A stretch of 64,000 nucleotides of DNA from Caulobacter henricii (GTDB taxonomy: Bacteria > Pseudomonadota > Alphaproteobacteria > Caulobacterales > Caulobacteraceae), in NCBI RefSeq assembly GCF_001414055.1, contig NZ_CP013002.1, positions 1,612,001-1,676,000 of the forward strand, given 5' to 3'. Shown piece after piece: positions 19,318 to 28,282 of the stretch (positions are counted from its first letter, which is position 1; each line of letters begins with the position of its first letter). A program made the translations under genes and the position numbers. The notes under the pieces were generated by a model. That model was not told where the DNA came from, searched no databases, and saw only the letters and a list, made by a program, of their open reading frames with translations.

Positions 19318-20424
19318 ATGACTGATCAGATCCTCAACATCCGCCCGGCTTCGGAAACGAAGTGGGACTGCGCCAGCTTCGGTGAAGTGATGCTGCGTTT
19401 CGACCCGGGCTTCGGCCGGGTTCGCAATGCGCGCCAGTTCAACGTCTGGGAAGGCGGCGGCGAATACAATGTCGCCCGCGCTTTCAAGAAGTGCTGGGGC
19501 AAGCGCTCGACGGCCGTCACCGCCCTGCCGGTGAACGACCTGGGCTGGCTGGTTGAGGATCTGATGATGCAGGGCGGTGTCGACACCAGCCACATCATCT
19601 GGCGTGATTTCGACGGCCTGGGCCGCAACACCCGCGTCGGTCTGAACTTCACCGAGAAGGGCTTCGGCGTCCGTCCGGCCCTGGGCTGCAGCGACCGGGG
19701 TCACTCGGCCGCCTCGCAGATCCGCCCCGGTGAAGTGAACTGGGAAAAGCTGTTCGGCGAGGAAGGCGTGCGCTGGTTCCACACCGGCGGCATCTTCGCG
19801 GCCCTGGCCAGCAATACGGCCGAAGCCGTGATCGAAGCGGTCGAAGTGGCCCGCAAGTACGGCACCGTGATCTCCTACGACCTGAACTACCGCGCCAGCC
19901 TTTGGAAGTCGCAGGGCGGCAAGGAAGGGGCCCAGAAGGTCAACCGCCACATCGCCCAGTACGTGGACGTGATGATCGGCAACGAAGAGGACTTCACTGC
20001 TTGCCTGGGCTTTGAGGTCGAAGGCCTGGACGAGCACATCAGCTCGATCGATCCGGCCAACTTCAAGAAGATGATCGAGACCGCCGTAAAGCAGTTCCCG
20101 AACTTCAAGGTCGCCGCCACCACCCTGCGCAATGCCAAGACCGCCTCGGTCAATGACTGGTCGGCGATCCTCTATGCCGGCGGCGAGTTCTACGCCTCGA
20201 TGATGCGCGAGAACCTCGAGATCTATGACCGGGTCGGCGGCGGCGACGGCTTTGCCTCGGGCCTGGCCTTCGGCTTCATGGAAGGCAAGGGCCCCCAGGC
20301 CGCCGTCGAATACGGCGCGGCTCACGGTGCCCTGGCCATGACCACGCCCGGCGACACCTCAATGGTGCGCAAGGAAGAGGTCGAGGCCGTGATGAAGGGC
20401 AAGGGCGCGCGGGTCATCCGCTAG
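19318..20424 (+). CDS. kdgK: 2-dehydro-3-deoxygluconokinase (PfkB family)
   Basis: A 368-residue sugar kinase phosphorylating KDG to KDPG. PfkB features are the N-terminal GGGEYNVARAFKKC and the C-terminal VGGGDGFASGLAFG with the catalytic Asp. It starts at the base after the kdgA stop, so the pair is coupled. It is slightly longer than many KdgK proteins (about 310-340). It ends on a CTAG shared with the stop of the convergent hypothetical gene. Confidence 0.92.
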   Translation: MTDQILNIRPASETKWDCASFGEVMLRFDPGFGRVRNARQFNVWEGGGEYNVARAFKKCWGKRSTAVTALPVNDLGWLVEDLMMQGGVDTSHIIWRDFDGLGRNTRVGLNFTEKGFGVRPALGCSDRGHSAASQIRPGEVNWEKLFGEEGVRWFHTGGIFAALASNTAEAVIEAVEVARKYGTVISYDLNYRASLWKSQGGKEGAQKVNRHIAQYVDVMIGNEEDFTACLGFEVEGLDEHISSIDPANFKKMIETAVKQFPNFKVAATTLRNAKTASVNDWSAILYAGGEFYASMMRENLEIYDRVGGGDGFASGLAFGFMEGKGPQAAVEYGAAHGALAMTTPGDTSMVRKEEVEAVMKGKGARVIR

Positions 20425-20783
20425 TCCGTCAGTCGCCGGATCTGCGGCGGTCTCGGCTCCTCTGCCGGGATGACAAGATCGTTGAAGCCCTCGGCCGAAA
20501 GACCGGGGGCTTTTTCTTTGACGTAGGGCGGCGTCTCCCGGCCGTTTTCATCAAACTCGACCTTCTGGTAGCCCGGCGGGATCGTTTCTCCTGGCTGGAA
20601 GTAGCTAATCACCCCGTAAGCCCCCCTGTAGGTCCACTGTTTTCGCTGCTCAAGCTGCGCCGCGAGCGCATGGACGCGCTCGAGGAGCGTGGCCTGTAGC
20701 CAGGCGACGTCCCGGAAGTGGCGCCGGCTGGCGCGCGTGCCATTGGCGTCGGGTTTCTTGTGGTGCTGGCGGGGCAGGGGCAT
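20421..20783 (-). CDS. Hypothetical protein
   Basis: A 120-residue, charged, non-membrane protein with a basic N-terminus, a central helical stretch with leucines (WLQATLLERVHALAAQLEQR) and a C-terminal Pro/Glu-rich part containing GAYGVISYFQPGETIPPGYQ. A good GGAGA ribosome site lies 5 bases before ATG 20783, which supports a real gene. I do not recognise the family. The coding sequence near 20466-20476 contains CCGGGATGACAAG, similar to the intergenic repeat core, so the C-terminus may be repeat-derived. Confidence 0.55.
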   Translation of the reverse strand: MPLPRQHHKKPDANGTRASRRHFRDVAWLQATLLERVHALAAQLEQRKQWTYRGAYGVISYFQPGETIPPGYQKVEFDENGRETPPYVKEKAPGLSAEGFNDLVIPAEEPRPPQIRRLTD

Positions 20784-21351
20784 CGGATTCTCCGGGCATG
20801 ACGATAGGCTCGCGGCGGAAACCGCGAGGGTGGGGAGGGATGCGGGGCGCCCGGACGACGTCCGGATGAGAGATAGAGATTACCGTTTCGACGAAGCCAG
20901 GCACCCCGCGCGATCGTTGAACGTCAGCCTCCCGACGGGTGGCCCTGTTAAGGCCTTACCGGGACCCGGACCTCGCCGTTTCCAGCGCGCTCCGACGGTC
21001 GAAGAGGACGGGCTTTCAGCCAGACACGCCCTTTTGCCTTCAACCACGCCTACGGCGGGCGGGTCTGGCCAGCAACCAGATCCCCGGACCGGTCGAGTAT
21101 CCCCCTCGACCCCAGTCCCGCTCGACCACACCCCGGGGCCGCAAAGGTCGCTGGCCGCGCGCCCTCCCCATCGCCCCGAGATGAAGCCAGTATATGGCGG
21201 TGCGGATCTCCGTGGACTTGGCGCTCTGCAGGCCAGGGATTTCAGGGGGTTAGGCGCGGATAGCAGGGGGGATACAGGATCGGCCCCGAACGACGGTCGG
21301 GATGAAGCCTTGTCGGGTGCGGGGTGCTAGACTGCTCGCCTGTATGGAAAG
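20784..21351. other. Gene-poor 568-base interval
   Basis: Between the hypothetical gene and rsgA. Reading frames here look like random high-GC translation (Pro/Arg/Gly-rich, no motifs). I looked for RNase P, SRP RNA, tmRNA and tRNA signatures on both strands and saw none. A possible rsgA promoter lies near 21308-21331 (TTGTCG ... TAGACT). Confidence 0.4.
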
Positions 21352-22428
21352 ATGCCGCCCTTGATCGATCATTATGGCTGGTCCGACGCCCTGGCGCGGG
21401 ACTTTGAACCGCATGCGCGCGCAGGCTATCGCCCCGGGCGGGTGATCGTTCAGCGGCGCAGCGCCTTTGGGGTTGCGACCGACCAGGGCGAACTGCGGGC
21501 CAAGCCGTCCGGCCGCCTGTTGCATGAGGCGGGCGAAGGAGGCGTGCCCGTGGTTGGCGACTGGGTGGCGTTGGTCCCCAACCCCTCTGAAGGTTTGGCC
21601 ACGATCCATGCGGTCCTGCCGCGCCGCACGGCCTTTGTCCGCCGGGCGGCCGACAGCGTCCAGACCCTGCAGGTCATTGCCGCCAATATCGACGTGGCCT
21701 TCGTGGTCACCTCAATGAATGCCGACTTCAATGCGCGCCGGCTGGAGCGTTATCTGGCTGCCGCCTGGCAGAGCGGGGCGCGGCCGGTGGTGCTGCTGAC
21801 CAAGTCGGACCTGTCAGACGCCCCGCAGGCCCTGGCCGACCAGGTCATGGCCCTGGCGGGGGGCTGTCCGGTGATTGTGGTCTCGGCGCGCCAAGGGGTG
21901 GGTCTCGACGCCGTGCGTGCCCATATCGCGCCGGGCGAGACCTGCGTCCTGATCGGCTCGTCCGGGGTTGGCAAGTCGACCCTGGTCAACCACCTGTCGG
22001 GTGAAGACCGCATGGCGACCCAGGCGATCCGTGAAAACGATGCCCGGGGGCGCCATACCACCAGCCACCGCCAGCTGTTCCGCTTGCCGGACGGCGGGCT
22101 GATCCTCGACACGCCGGGGATCCGCGAAGTAGGGCTGATCGACGCCGAGGAGGGGCTGGGCGTCGTTTTCGATGACATTGAGCGCCTGGCGGAGGCCTGC
22201 CGGTTTCGCGATTGCGGCCATGCCAACGAACCGGGCTGCGCGGTGCGCGGCGCGCTGGAGAATGGCGCGCTCGACCCTGAGCGCTGGGCCTCGTTCCAGA
22301 AGCTGGGCCAGGAGCTGGCGGCCGTGGAGGACAAGGCCGAGCGGATCGCCCGGGAGGCCGAGCGGCGGCGGCAATTGTCCCTGCAGAAGGCCTACAGGAC
22401 GACGAAGAAAGACCTGAGGGGCGCCTGA
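21352..22428 (+). CDS. rsgA: Small ribosomal subunit-dependent GTPase A
   Basis: A 358-residue circularly permuted GTPase for 30S subunit maturation. An N-terminal OB-fold (about 25-100) precedes motifs in permuted order: TKSD (G4), then GSSGVGKST (G1), then DTPGIREVG (G3), and a C-terminal zinc knuckle (CRFRDCGHANEPGC). Length fits the family. It stands alone and is convergent with the GT41 gene 30 bases downstream. Confidence 0.95.
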   Translation: MPPLIDHYGWSDALARDFEPHARAGYRPGRVIVQRRSAFGVATDQGELRAKPSGRLLHEAGEGGVPVVGDWVALVPNPSEGLATIHAVLPRRTAFVRRAADSVQTLQVIAANIDVAFVVTSMNADFNARRLERYLAAAWQSGARPVVLLTKSDLSDAPQALADQVMALAGGCPVIVVSARQGVGLDAVRAHIAPGETCVLIGSSGVGKSTLVNHLSGEDRMATQAIRENDARGRHTTSHRQLFRLPDGGLILDTPGIREVGLIDAEEGLGVVFDDIERLAEACRFRDCGHANEPGCAVRGALENGALDPERWASFQKLGQELAAVEDKAERIAREAERRRQLSLQKAYRTTKKDLRGA

Positions 22429-22458
22429 GGCCAGGCCCCCCGGCCATGCCGGACCCGC

Positions 22459-24231
22459 CTAGGGCCGGGGCGTCATGGCCAGATAGGCGTCTTCCAGCTG
22501 GCGCACGAAGCGCGGGATGTCGAACAGGGGCGCTGTACTGCGGTTCTGCCGGAGGCGATCGCGCAGATTCTGCAGGCGTTTGGGATCCCGCGCCAGCTGC
22601 ATGGCCTCTTGCTCATAGTCGGCAAGGCTGTCCGTCACGAGTTCCGGCAGGCCGGCCGCCTGCACCAGACTGGCTCCGCCCCGCCCGGCGGCGGTCGTGC
22701 CCAGGCAGGTCAAGAGGGGCAGGCCCGCCCAGAGCGCGTCGCTCGCTGTCGTGAAAGCTCCCACCGGCAGGGTGTCGAGCATCAGGTCCGCCGCCTGCAG
22801 GCGCGCCAGATGCTCGGCATGGGGCACTCGGGGCGCGAAGACAATCCGGTCATCGGAAACACCCCTTGCCAGGGCTTCGCGGCGCAGATTGTCTTCCTGC
22901 AATGCGTTCATTCCCAGCAGCCAGATCACTGACCCTGGCGTGGCCTGAACCAGACGCATCCAGATATCGAAGATGGCAGGCGTGATCTTGTAGGCCGCAT
23001 GCAAGGCGCAGAAAACAAAGCCGGCGGAGGGCAGTCCCAGAGCATCGCGGGGAGGGACCGGGCCGACCGCAGCCCGGCGGCTGTCATTGGGCTGGAAGCC
23101 GTCTGGCAGGCGAACCAGCCGTTCCGTGCAATAGGCCTCAGTCCCCGGCGGAGCCGTGACAGGGTCCGCGATCAGATAGTCGACAAAGCTCGCCCCCATG
23201 GTGCCGGGAAAGCCCAGATAGTTCACCTGGATGGGGGCCGAGCGGTAGGCGAGGATCTGGGGGCGGGCACGGTCCGTATAGCCTTTCAGATCGATCAGGA
23301 TGTCGATCTGGTCGGCGTGAATGGCCTTGGCGGCATCCCTGGACGAGAAGGACTCCAGATCGCGAAAGTGATCGAAGCTGGCCCTTATACGCGCCTGGAT
23401 CGGCGTGTCGTCCCGCGGACCGTAGGAATAGCCGTAGACCTCAAACCGCGACCGGTCGTGAAGTTCGAACAGTTCGGCCGTCAGATAGGAGGTGGCGTGA
23501 TCGTGGAAGTCGCCGGACAGATAGCCCAGGCGCAGACGGTCGCCGGACCTGGCCGGGCGCGACGGAAAGCTCTGCTCATGTGGGAGCTCAAAGGCTCCGG
23601 CCCAGACCAGGGCGCAGGCCTGCTGTTCGGCCTGGTCCGCACGGGTGTACAGCAGGGTGAAGGGATTGAGCCGATGACCGGTCGCCGCCAGGTCCCGGAG
23701 GCGGTCGTCTTCCTGATCGAAGTCGCTCCAGTCACAGGAGGAGCGTTTGACTCCGACCAGGCTGGGCAGGCTGGCCGGATGGTCTGGATCCAGTGCGTGC
23801 GCGCGTCGAATGGCCGGAAGGGCAAGGTCCGGCCGCCCTCCCGAACTGTAGATCGTATGCAAAAGCCGGTGGATCTCCGGCGCATCGGGCCTGAGGGCTG
23901 CCGCCGTCTGAGCCGCTGCGAGCGCCTCGTACAGCTGGTTGCCGTGATGAAGCACGCGCGCCAGATTGAGGTGCGCTTCAAAGAAGGTGGGGCGGACCGC
24001 TACGGCCCGGCGGAACAGCCGTAAGGCGGCAGTCTCGTCGCGCCGTTCCAGGGCAAGGACTCCGAGGCCGTTCATGGCGGCGGCATTGGCCGGGTCTTGT
24101 CGCAGCATCTTGCGGTAGATGTCCCGGGCGCGCTCCCACTGCTGATTGCCAAGATGCGCGGCGGCACGTTCCGACGGAGAGGGTCTTGTTACGCGGGTCG
24201 GCACCATACTCGAACTCTGGGGGCGGGCCAT
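22459..24231 (-). CDS. TPR-containing GT41 (O-GlcNAc transferase/SPINDLY-like) glycosyltransferase
   Basis: A 590-residue protein with several N-terminal TPR repeats (about 15-165; for example ANAAAMNGLGVLALERRDET) and a C-terminal GT41 catalytic region (YLSGDFHDHATSYL, YLGFPGTMGASFVDYLIADP, DTLPVGAFTTASDALWAGLP). Such enzymes transfer sugars to Ser/Thr of proteins in the cytoplasm; in Caulobacter a relative, FlmG, glycosylates flagellins. I chose ATG 24231; ATG 24207 is an alternative. Acceptor protein and sugar donor are not indicated by neighbours. Confidence 0.87.
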   Translation of the reverse strand: MARPQSSSMVPTRVTRPSPSERAAAHLGNQQWERARDIYRKMLRQDPANAAAMNGLGVLALERRDETAALRLFRRAVAVRPTFFEAHLNLARVLHHGNQLYEALAAAQTAAALRPDAPEIHRLLHTIYSSGGRPDLALPAIRRAHALDPDHPASLPSLVGVKRSSCDWSDFDQEDDRLRDLAATGHRLNPFTLLYTRADQAEQQACALVWAGAFELPHEQSFPSRPARSGDRLRLGYLSGDFHDHATSYLTAELFELHDRSRFEVYGYSYGPRDDTPIQARIRASFDHFRDLESFSSRDAAKAIHADQIDILIDLKGYTDRARPQILAYRSAPIQVNYLGFPGTMGASFVDYLIADPVTAPPGTEAYCTERLVRLPDGFQPNDSRRAAVGPVPPRDALGLPSAGFVFCALHAAYKITPAIFDIWMRLVQATPGSVIWLLGMNALQEDNLRREALARGVSDDRIVFAPRVPHAEHLARLQAADLMLDTLPVGAFTTASDALWAGLPLLTCLGTTAAGRGGASLVQAAGLPELVTDSLADYEQEAMQLARDPKRLQNLRDRLRQNRSTAPLFDIPRFVRQLEDAYLAMTPRP

Positions 24232-24447
24232 TCGCCTGGGGCCCGTGGACGACTGAACTGGCCCTCCTTGTAGGGCCTGTCGGTGGGCTCGCAAGGGCTA
24301 GTTCCAATAGGTTGTCATTGTTTACTTAGGGCTCGGGGCTGGCCCGCCGCAAGATGCAGTCCTCACCGCAAACCCGCCCGGCCTTAAGGTTTCACTCATG
24401 ACCTTCACGAACGCTTCCTAGACACCTGCCGCCCTACGGTATGGTCC

Positions 24448-24756
24448 ATGTCAGACGTGGATTCCTTCCTGCAACAGCCCATTGAGCGGCGCGCCGAGAG
24501 CCGCCGGGCCTGTCTGTTGCGCGGAGATGTGGTCATTGGAGGAGGTCGGGCCGAGCCGGTGGCGGTTCTGGACCTGACCGCCTTTGGGGCCCGGGTGGCC
24601 ATGCGGCGCACCCTCCTGCTGCCGACCCGGCTTCTGCTGCGCCTGACTCTGATCGACAGTGTGGTGATCTATGACGCCGAACTGCTGTGGCGGCGCGGCC
24701 TTGATGCCGGCCTGAACATATCAGGCCGACGGGAGATCAGCGGCCGGGCTCACTAG
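24448..24756 (+). CDS. PilZ domain protein
   Basis: A 102-residue single-domain protein. An Arg-rich ERRAESRR motif at 13-20 corresponds to the RxxxR of PilZ, and DLTAFGARV to the (D/N)xSxxG motif, although Thr replaces the usual Ser. It may bind cyclic di-GMP in the cytoplasm. It stands alone between the GT41 gene (divergent) and the convergent oxidoreductase. Confidence 0.75.
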   Translation: MSDVDSFLQQPIERRAESRRACLLRGDVVIGGGRAEPVAVLDLTAFGARVAMRRTLLLPTRLLLRLTLIDSVVIYDAELLWRRGLDAGLNISGRREISGRAH

Positions 24757-24790
24757 GGTCCAGAGCTCTCGCTGTCTTGGCCGCAGGTGG

Positions 24791-25828
24791 TCAAAGATCG
24801 ATCTCGCGTCGCTCCGCTGCGCTGCGCTGGGCTGCGTCGATGACCTCCATGACCAGAAGTGCCTCTTCAAGCGTCACGGGCGGCGGGCTGCCCTTGCAGA
24901 TCGCCTCGCGGATGCCGGCATAGAAGTGGTCATAGCGCCCCCGCAGGGGCTGGACCGCGGTGCTGATCGGTTCGTCGTCCTCCAGCTGGATCAGGACGCC
25001 TGGCCGCTGATCGGCCCCATAGGCCGGTGAGCCGGGGGCCATGCCGGCCTTCAACTGATCTTCCTGGGCGTCCAGGCCGCTCTTGATGAAACTGCCGGCG
25101 GTTCCATGCACGGCCAGGCGAAGATTGGTCGCCTGGGTCATCTGGCTGGCATGCAGCAGCACCCTCAGGCGCGGATAGCGCAGGAGCAGGTGGAAATAGT
25201 CGCCGGCGACGCCGCCCTCTTTCTGGATTGCGACATCGGCATAGACAGCCTGGGGCTTGCCGAACAGCACCAGGGCCTGGTCGATCAGGTGGGGGCCGAG
25301 GTCCAGCAGCACGCCGGCGCCAGGCTTTTCACGCCAGCGGTCCCGGACCGTCGGACGGTGGCGGTCAAAATGGCTCTCGTACTGGACGATCTCGCCCAGA
25401 TGGCCCTGGTCGATCAGAGCCTTGAGGGTCAGGAAATCGCTGTCCCACCGCCGGTTCTGGAACACGCTGACCAGCCGGCCGACCTTGCGGGCGTGGTCGG
25501 CGACGGCGCGGGCCGCCTCGAGGGTCACGGCAAAGGGCTTGTCGATGACGACGTGTTTGCCGGCCTCGAGAGCGGCATGGGCCTGATCCGCGTGCAGGCT
25601 GTCGGGTGTGGCGATGACCACCAGATCGATCTCTGGATTGGCTAAGGCCCGTTTCAGGTCGCCGGCGACCACCGCGACTTCCGGAAAGTCTGCCCGCACC
25701 TTGGCCGCATCGCTTGAGACGACCGTGTGCAGCTCAAGACCGTCGGTGGCGGTGATCAGGGGTGCGTGGAAGGTCTTGCCGGCGAGGCCGTAGCCGACCA
25801 GTGCGACCTTCAGCGGGGCGGGGGACAT
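24791..25828 (-). CDS. Gfo/Idh/MocA-family oxidoreductase
   Basis: A 345-residue NAD(P)-dependent sugar or inositol-type dehydrogenase. The N-terminal Rossmann motif VALVGYGLAGKTFHAPLI and the DKPFAVTLEAARAV segment (a DKP variant of the EKP motif) are clear, followed by DLGPHLIDQAL in the C-terminal domain. ATG 25828 has an AGGAG ribosome site. It lies downstream of exuT but is separated from it by a terminator. Substrate unknown. Confidence 0.88.
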   Translation of the reverse strand: MSPAPLKVALVGYGLAGKTFHAPLITATDGLELHTVVSSDAAKVRADFPEVAVVAGDLKRALANPEIDLVVIATPDSLHADQAHAALEAGKHVVIDKPFAVTLEAARAVADHARKVGRLVSVFQNRRWDSDFLTLKALIDQGHLGEIVQYESHFDRHRPTVRDRWREKPGAGVLLDLGPHLIDQALVLFGKPQAVYADVAIQKEGGVAGDYFHLLLRYPRLRVLLHASQMTQATNLRLAVHGTAGSFIKSGLDAQEDQLKAGMAPGSPAYGADQRPGVLIQLEDDEPISTAVQPLRGRYDHFYAGIREAICKGSPPPVTLEEALLVMEVIDAAQRSAAERREIDL

Positions 25829-25881
25829 GGCAAACTCCTGACGTCGAGGCCCGGCATAGGTCGTGACTCGGCCTGGGACCA

Positions 25882-25920
25882 GAAAAAAGCCCCCGGCGCG
25901 TTGGCACCGGGGGCTTTGCA
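25882..25920 (-). terminator. Rho-independent terminator of the exuT transcript
   Basis: Arms AGCCCCCGG (25888-25896) and CCGGGGGCT (25907-25915) around a 10-base loop, followed on the minus strand by a run of T (CTTTTTTCT). It lies just after exuT. Confidence 0.85.
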
Positions 25921-25940
25921 TTTCTGGATGCCGTGAAGAT

Positions 25941-27215
25941 CTAGATCTTCACCGGCTCCATCTTCGGGGTCAGCAGGTGCACCACCAGCAGGGCCACCAG
26001 ATAGGCGCTGCCGGCCACGATGAAGATCGGGGTGTAGGTGCCGATCTGCTCAAGGACCTTGCCGATATACTTCGAGAACACCATGCCGCCGACGGCTCCC
26101 AGCATGCCGCCGATGCCCACCACCGAGCCGACGGCTGCACGTGGGAAGACGTCGGAGGGCAGGGTGTAGAGGTTGGCCGAGAAGCCCTGGTGGGCTGCGG
26201 TGGCGACGCCGATGATCAGCACGGCCAGCCAGACGCTGTCCGCAAAGGAGGCGAACATGACCGGCACGGCCAGCAGGGCGCAGATCAGCATGGTGATCTT
26301 GCGAGCCTTGTTGATGCTCCAGCCCATGCTCATGAACTTGGAGGACATCCAGCCGCCGCCGACGCTGCCGACGTCGCTGAGCAGATAGATGGCAATCAGC
26401 GGCGGGCCGAAGGTCTTGAGGTCCAGGCCGTAGCGCTTGCCCAGGAAGTCAGGCAGCCAGAACAGGAACATCCACCAGATGGGGTCGATCAGGAACTTGC
26501 CGATCGAATAGGCCCAGGTCTCGCGCTTGGTCAGCAGCTTGATCCAGGGGATTTTCTCCACCGGATCGGCTTCGTCCTGTTCGATATGGGCCAGCTCGGC
26601 CGCGCCGATCTTTTTATGCTGGCGCGGCGTGCGGTACATGATCAGCCAGATCGGCAGCCAGACCAGGCCGACAACGCCGGTGACGATGAAGGCCATCTGC
26701 CAGCCCCAGGTCAGCACGATGGCCGGCACCACCAGCGGGGTGACGATCGCGCCGATATTGGTGCCGGCATTGAAGATACCGGTGGCGAAGGCGCGTTCCT
26801 TCTTGGGGAACCACTCGGCCACGGCCTTGATGCCGCCCGGGAAGCCACCGGCCTCGCCGATGCCCAGACCCATCCGGGCAAAGATAAAGCCGTTCAGACC
26901 CTTGGCCCCGGCATGGGCGATGTGGGCGACCTGCCAGATCAGGAAGGCGATGCCGAAGCCCCAGCGGGCCCCGATCTTGTCCATGATCTTGCCCCAGACC
27001 AGATAGGCCACGGCATAGGACAGCTGGAAGTAGAAGACGAGGTCGGCATAGTCGCCTTCGCTCCAGCCGAACTCCTTGGACAGGTCCGACTTCAGAATGC
27101 CGATCGTCTGCCGATCGACATAGTTGATGACCATCGCCACGAACAAGAGGCTGACGATCACCCATCGATACCGACCGATCTTCTCGGAGGGCTCGGGGGC
27201 CTTTGGGATGACCAT
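25941..27215 (-). CDS. exuT: Hexuronate MFS transporter (ExuT-like)
   Basis: A 424-residue, 12-helix MFS permease of the anion:cation symporter group. ExuT-like segments include VDRQTIGILKSDLSKEFGWSE-type sequence near the N-terminus, GLGIGEAGGFPGGIKAVAEW and FNAGTNIGAIVTP. It should take up glucuronate/galacturonate across the inner membrane. An AAGGAG ribosome site lies 9 bases before the ATG. It is the second gene of an operon with the hydratase-like gene, whose promoter has two UxuR-type boxes. Confidence 0.92.
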   Translation of the reverse strand: MVIPKAPEPSEKIGRYRWVIVSLLFVAMVINYVDRQTIGILKSDLSKEFGWSEGDYADLVFYFQLSYAVAYLVWGKIMDKIGARWGFGIAFLIWQVAHIAHAGAKGLNGFIFARMGLGIGEAGGFPGGIKAVAEWFPKKERAFATGIFNAGTNIGAIVTPLVVPAIVLTWGWQMAFIVTGVVGLVWLPIWLIMYRTPRQHKKIGAAELAHIEQDEADPVEKIPWIKLLTKRETWAYSIGKFLIDPIWWMFLFWLPDFLGKRYGLDLKTFGPPLIAIYLLSDVGSVGGGWMSSKFMSMGWSINKARKITMLICALLAVPVMFASFADSVWLAVLIIGVATAAHQGFSANLYTLPSDVFPRAAVGSVVGIGGMLGAVGGMVFSKYIGKVLEQIGTYTPIFIVAGSAYLVALLVVHLLTPKMEPVKI

Positions 27216-27247
27216 TTACTCGTCTCCTTACCCTGAATTGTCGTTTC

Positions 27248-28066
27248 TTATTGTGCCGGGACGGCGATGCACTCCACTTGTCCCAGGGCACCAAAGCTAA
27301 CCCGTGCAGCATCCCCGGCGACCACATCGTGGATGCCGGTGCTGGCCCCGGTTGTGACCAGCATGCCCTTCTTCAGCGGCCGGCCGCGCGCAGCGACATG
27401 GCCCAACAGGAAGGCCAGGGCGGCCAGGGGCGAGCCGGGGATCGAGGCCGCCGTGCCCGTGCCGACGACGATGCCATTGATCGTGGTCTCGACGGCCATG
27501 TCCTCCCAGGCGATGTCCCGCCAGTTGGCCAGCACCGGGCCCAGAATCTGGCCGTCATTATTGCCGAAGTCCGAGGCCACGATGGGCGGGCCAAGGACAT
27601 TGATCGTGGCCAGGGGGCTGCCGGCGATCTCGACGCCCAGGATCAGGTCGCCGACATAGTCAGCGGCTTCTTCGGCGGTCCAGTCGGTCTTGTCGGCGGG
27701 CGCATCCTTGCCCAGGCGCACGATGAACTCGGCCTCGACGGCGGTGAAGCCGCCCTCGATGGCGCGGAAGGGCGTAGGGGCCGCGGCCGCTTCCCAGAGC
27801 TTATTCTTGAAGATGCAGCCGGCGAGACGCTCGGCCCCAAGTCGGGCCTGATGCTGCGGCGGGACATAGCCGACCTTCCAGCCGACCAGTTCATCTGGCC
27901 ATGCGTTAATCGCAAGGTCCTGTACCGCATAGCCTTCGGCCATGGTCTCGGGCAGCACGCCGCCTGGATAGCCGGCAACCGACGTGCCGGCGAGGCGGGC
28001 CTTGACGAACTGGGAAGCAATCGAAGCCGGTGCGAACACGTCGCTCTTGGCCGCTGAAACGGTCAC
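27248..28066 (-). CDS. 2-keto-4-pentenoate hydratase-like protein (MhpD/FAH superfamily)
   Basis: A 272-residue protein of the 2-hydroxypenta-2,4-dienoate hydratase / FAH fold family. Landmarks are GWKVGYVPPQHQARLG, the acidic EAEFIVRLGKDAP metal-site segment, and the C-terminal GHVAARGRPLKKGMLVTTGAST. I chose GTG 28066, about 9 bases after GGGAGGA; an upstream GTG at 28090 is in frame. It is first in an operon with exuT (32-base gap) and is preceded by two hexuronate operators. No known step of the KDG pathway needs this enzyme, so its substrate is open. Confidence 0.83.
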   Translation of the reverse strand: MTVSAAKSDVFAPASIASQFVKARLAGTSVAGYPGGVLPETMAEGYAVQDLAINAWPDELVGWKVGYVPPQHQARLGAERLAGCIFKNKLWEAAAAPTPFRAIEGGFTAVEAEFIVRLGKDAPADKTDWTAEEAADYVGDLILGVEIAGSPLATINVLGPPIVASDFGNNDGQILGPVLANWRDIAWEDMAVETTINGIVVGTGTAASIPGSPLAALAFLLGHVAARGRPLKKGMLVTTGASTGIHDVVAGDAARVSFGALGQVECIAVPAQ

Positions 28067-28127
28067 GCCGCTTTTCCTCCCTATCGTCACTCAGTCACCC
28101 GTTTTCGGGGGTTGAAACGTCTGTAAT

Positions 28128-28142
28128 GGAAACCGGTGTCAT
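28128..28142 (-). promoter_or_regulatory. UxuR-type operator 1 upstream of hydratase-exuT
   Basis: On the minus strand ATGACACCGGTTTCC, sharing the full ATGACACCGGT core. It lies about 60 bases before the GTG start of the hydratase gene. Confidence 0.75.
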
Positions 28143-28156
28143 TGACAATGAGGAGG

Positions 28157-28173
28157 ATGGTTACCGGTGGACA
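28157..28173 (-). promoter_or_regulatory. UxuR-type operator 2 upstream of hydratase-exuT
   Basis: On the minus strand TGTCCACCGGTAACCAT, a weaker match with the ACCGGT centre. Centre-to-centre distance to the other box is 31 bases, about three helical turns, much like the kdgA pair. Confidence 0.6.
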
Positions 28174-28263
28174 AAGCCAGATCCGGCGATCCTGCGGGGC
28201 CCTTTGCCGTCGTCCCGCCGCGATCGCTTGACAGGCTGGGATGCAGGTATAGCGTCTGATCGA

Positions 28264-28277
28264 ATTACGGATGTAAT
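28264..28277. promoter_or_regulatory. Candidate BlaI-type operator
   Basis: ATTACGGATGTAAT is a perfect 5-base inverted repeat (ATTAC/GTAAT) with a 4-base spacer. It ends 5 bases before the BlaI-family start codon, which fits autorepression by the encoded regulator. Confidence 0.5.
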
Positions 28278-28282
28278 GAGCC

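Noticed and set aside
18331..20325. 664-codon minus-strand frame across kdgA-kdgK
   Set aside because: Antisense shadow of two well-supported enzymes; no recognisable motif.
20938..21190. Possible RNase P, SRP or tmRNA gene in the gap
   Set aside because: None of the conserved core sequences of these RNAs is present on either strand.
25863..27236. 457-codon plus-strand frame opposite exuT
   Set aside because: Asp/Gly/His/Gln-rich antisense of a membrane protein gene.
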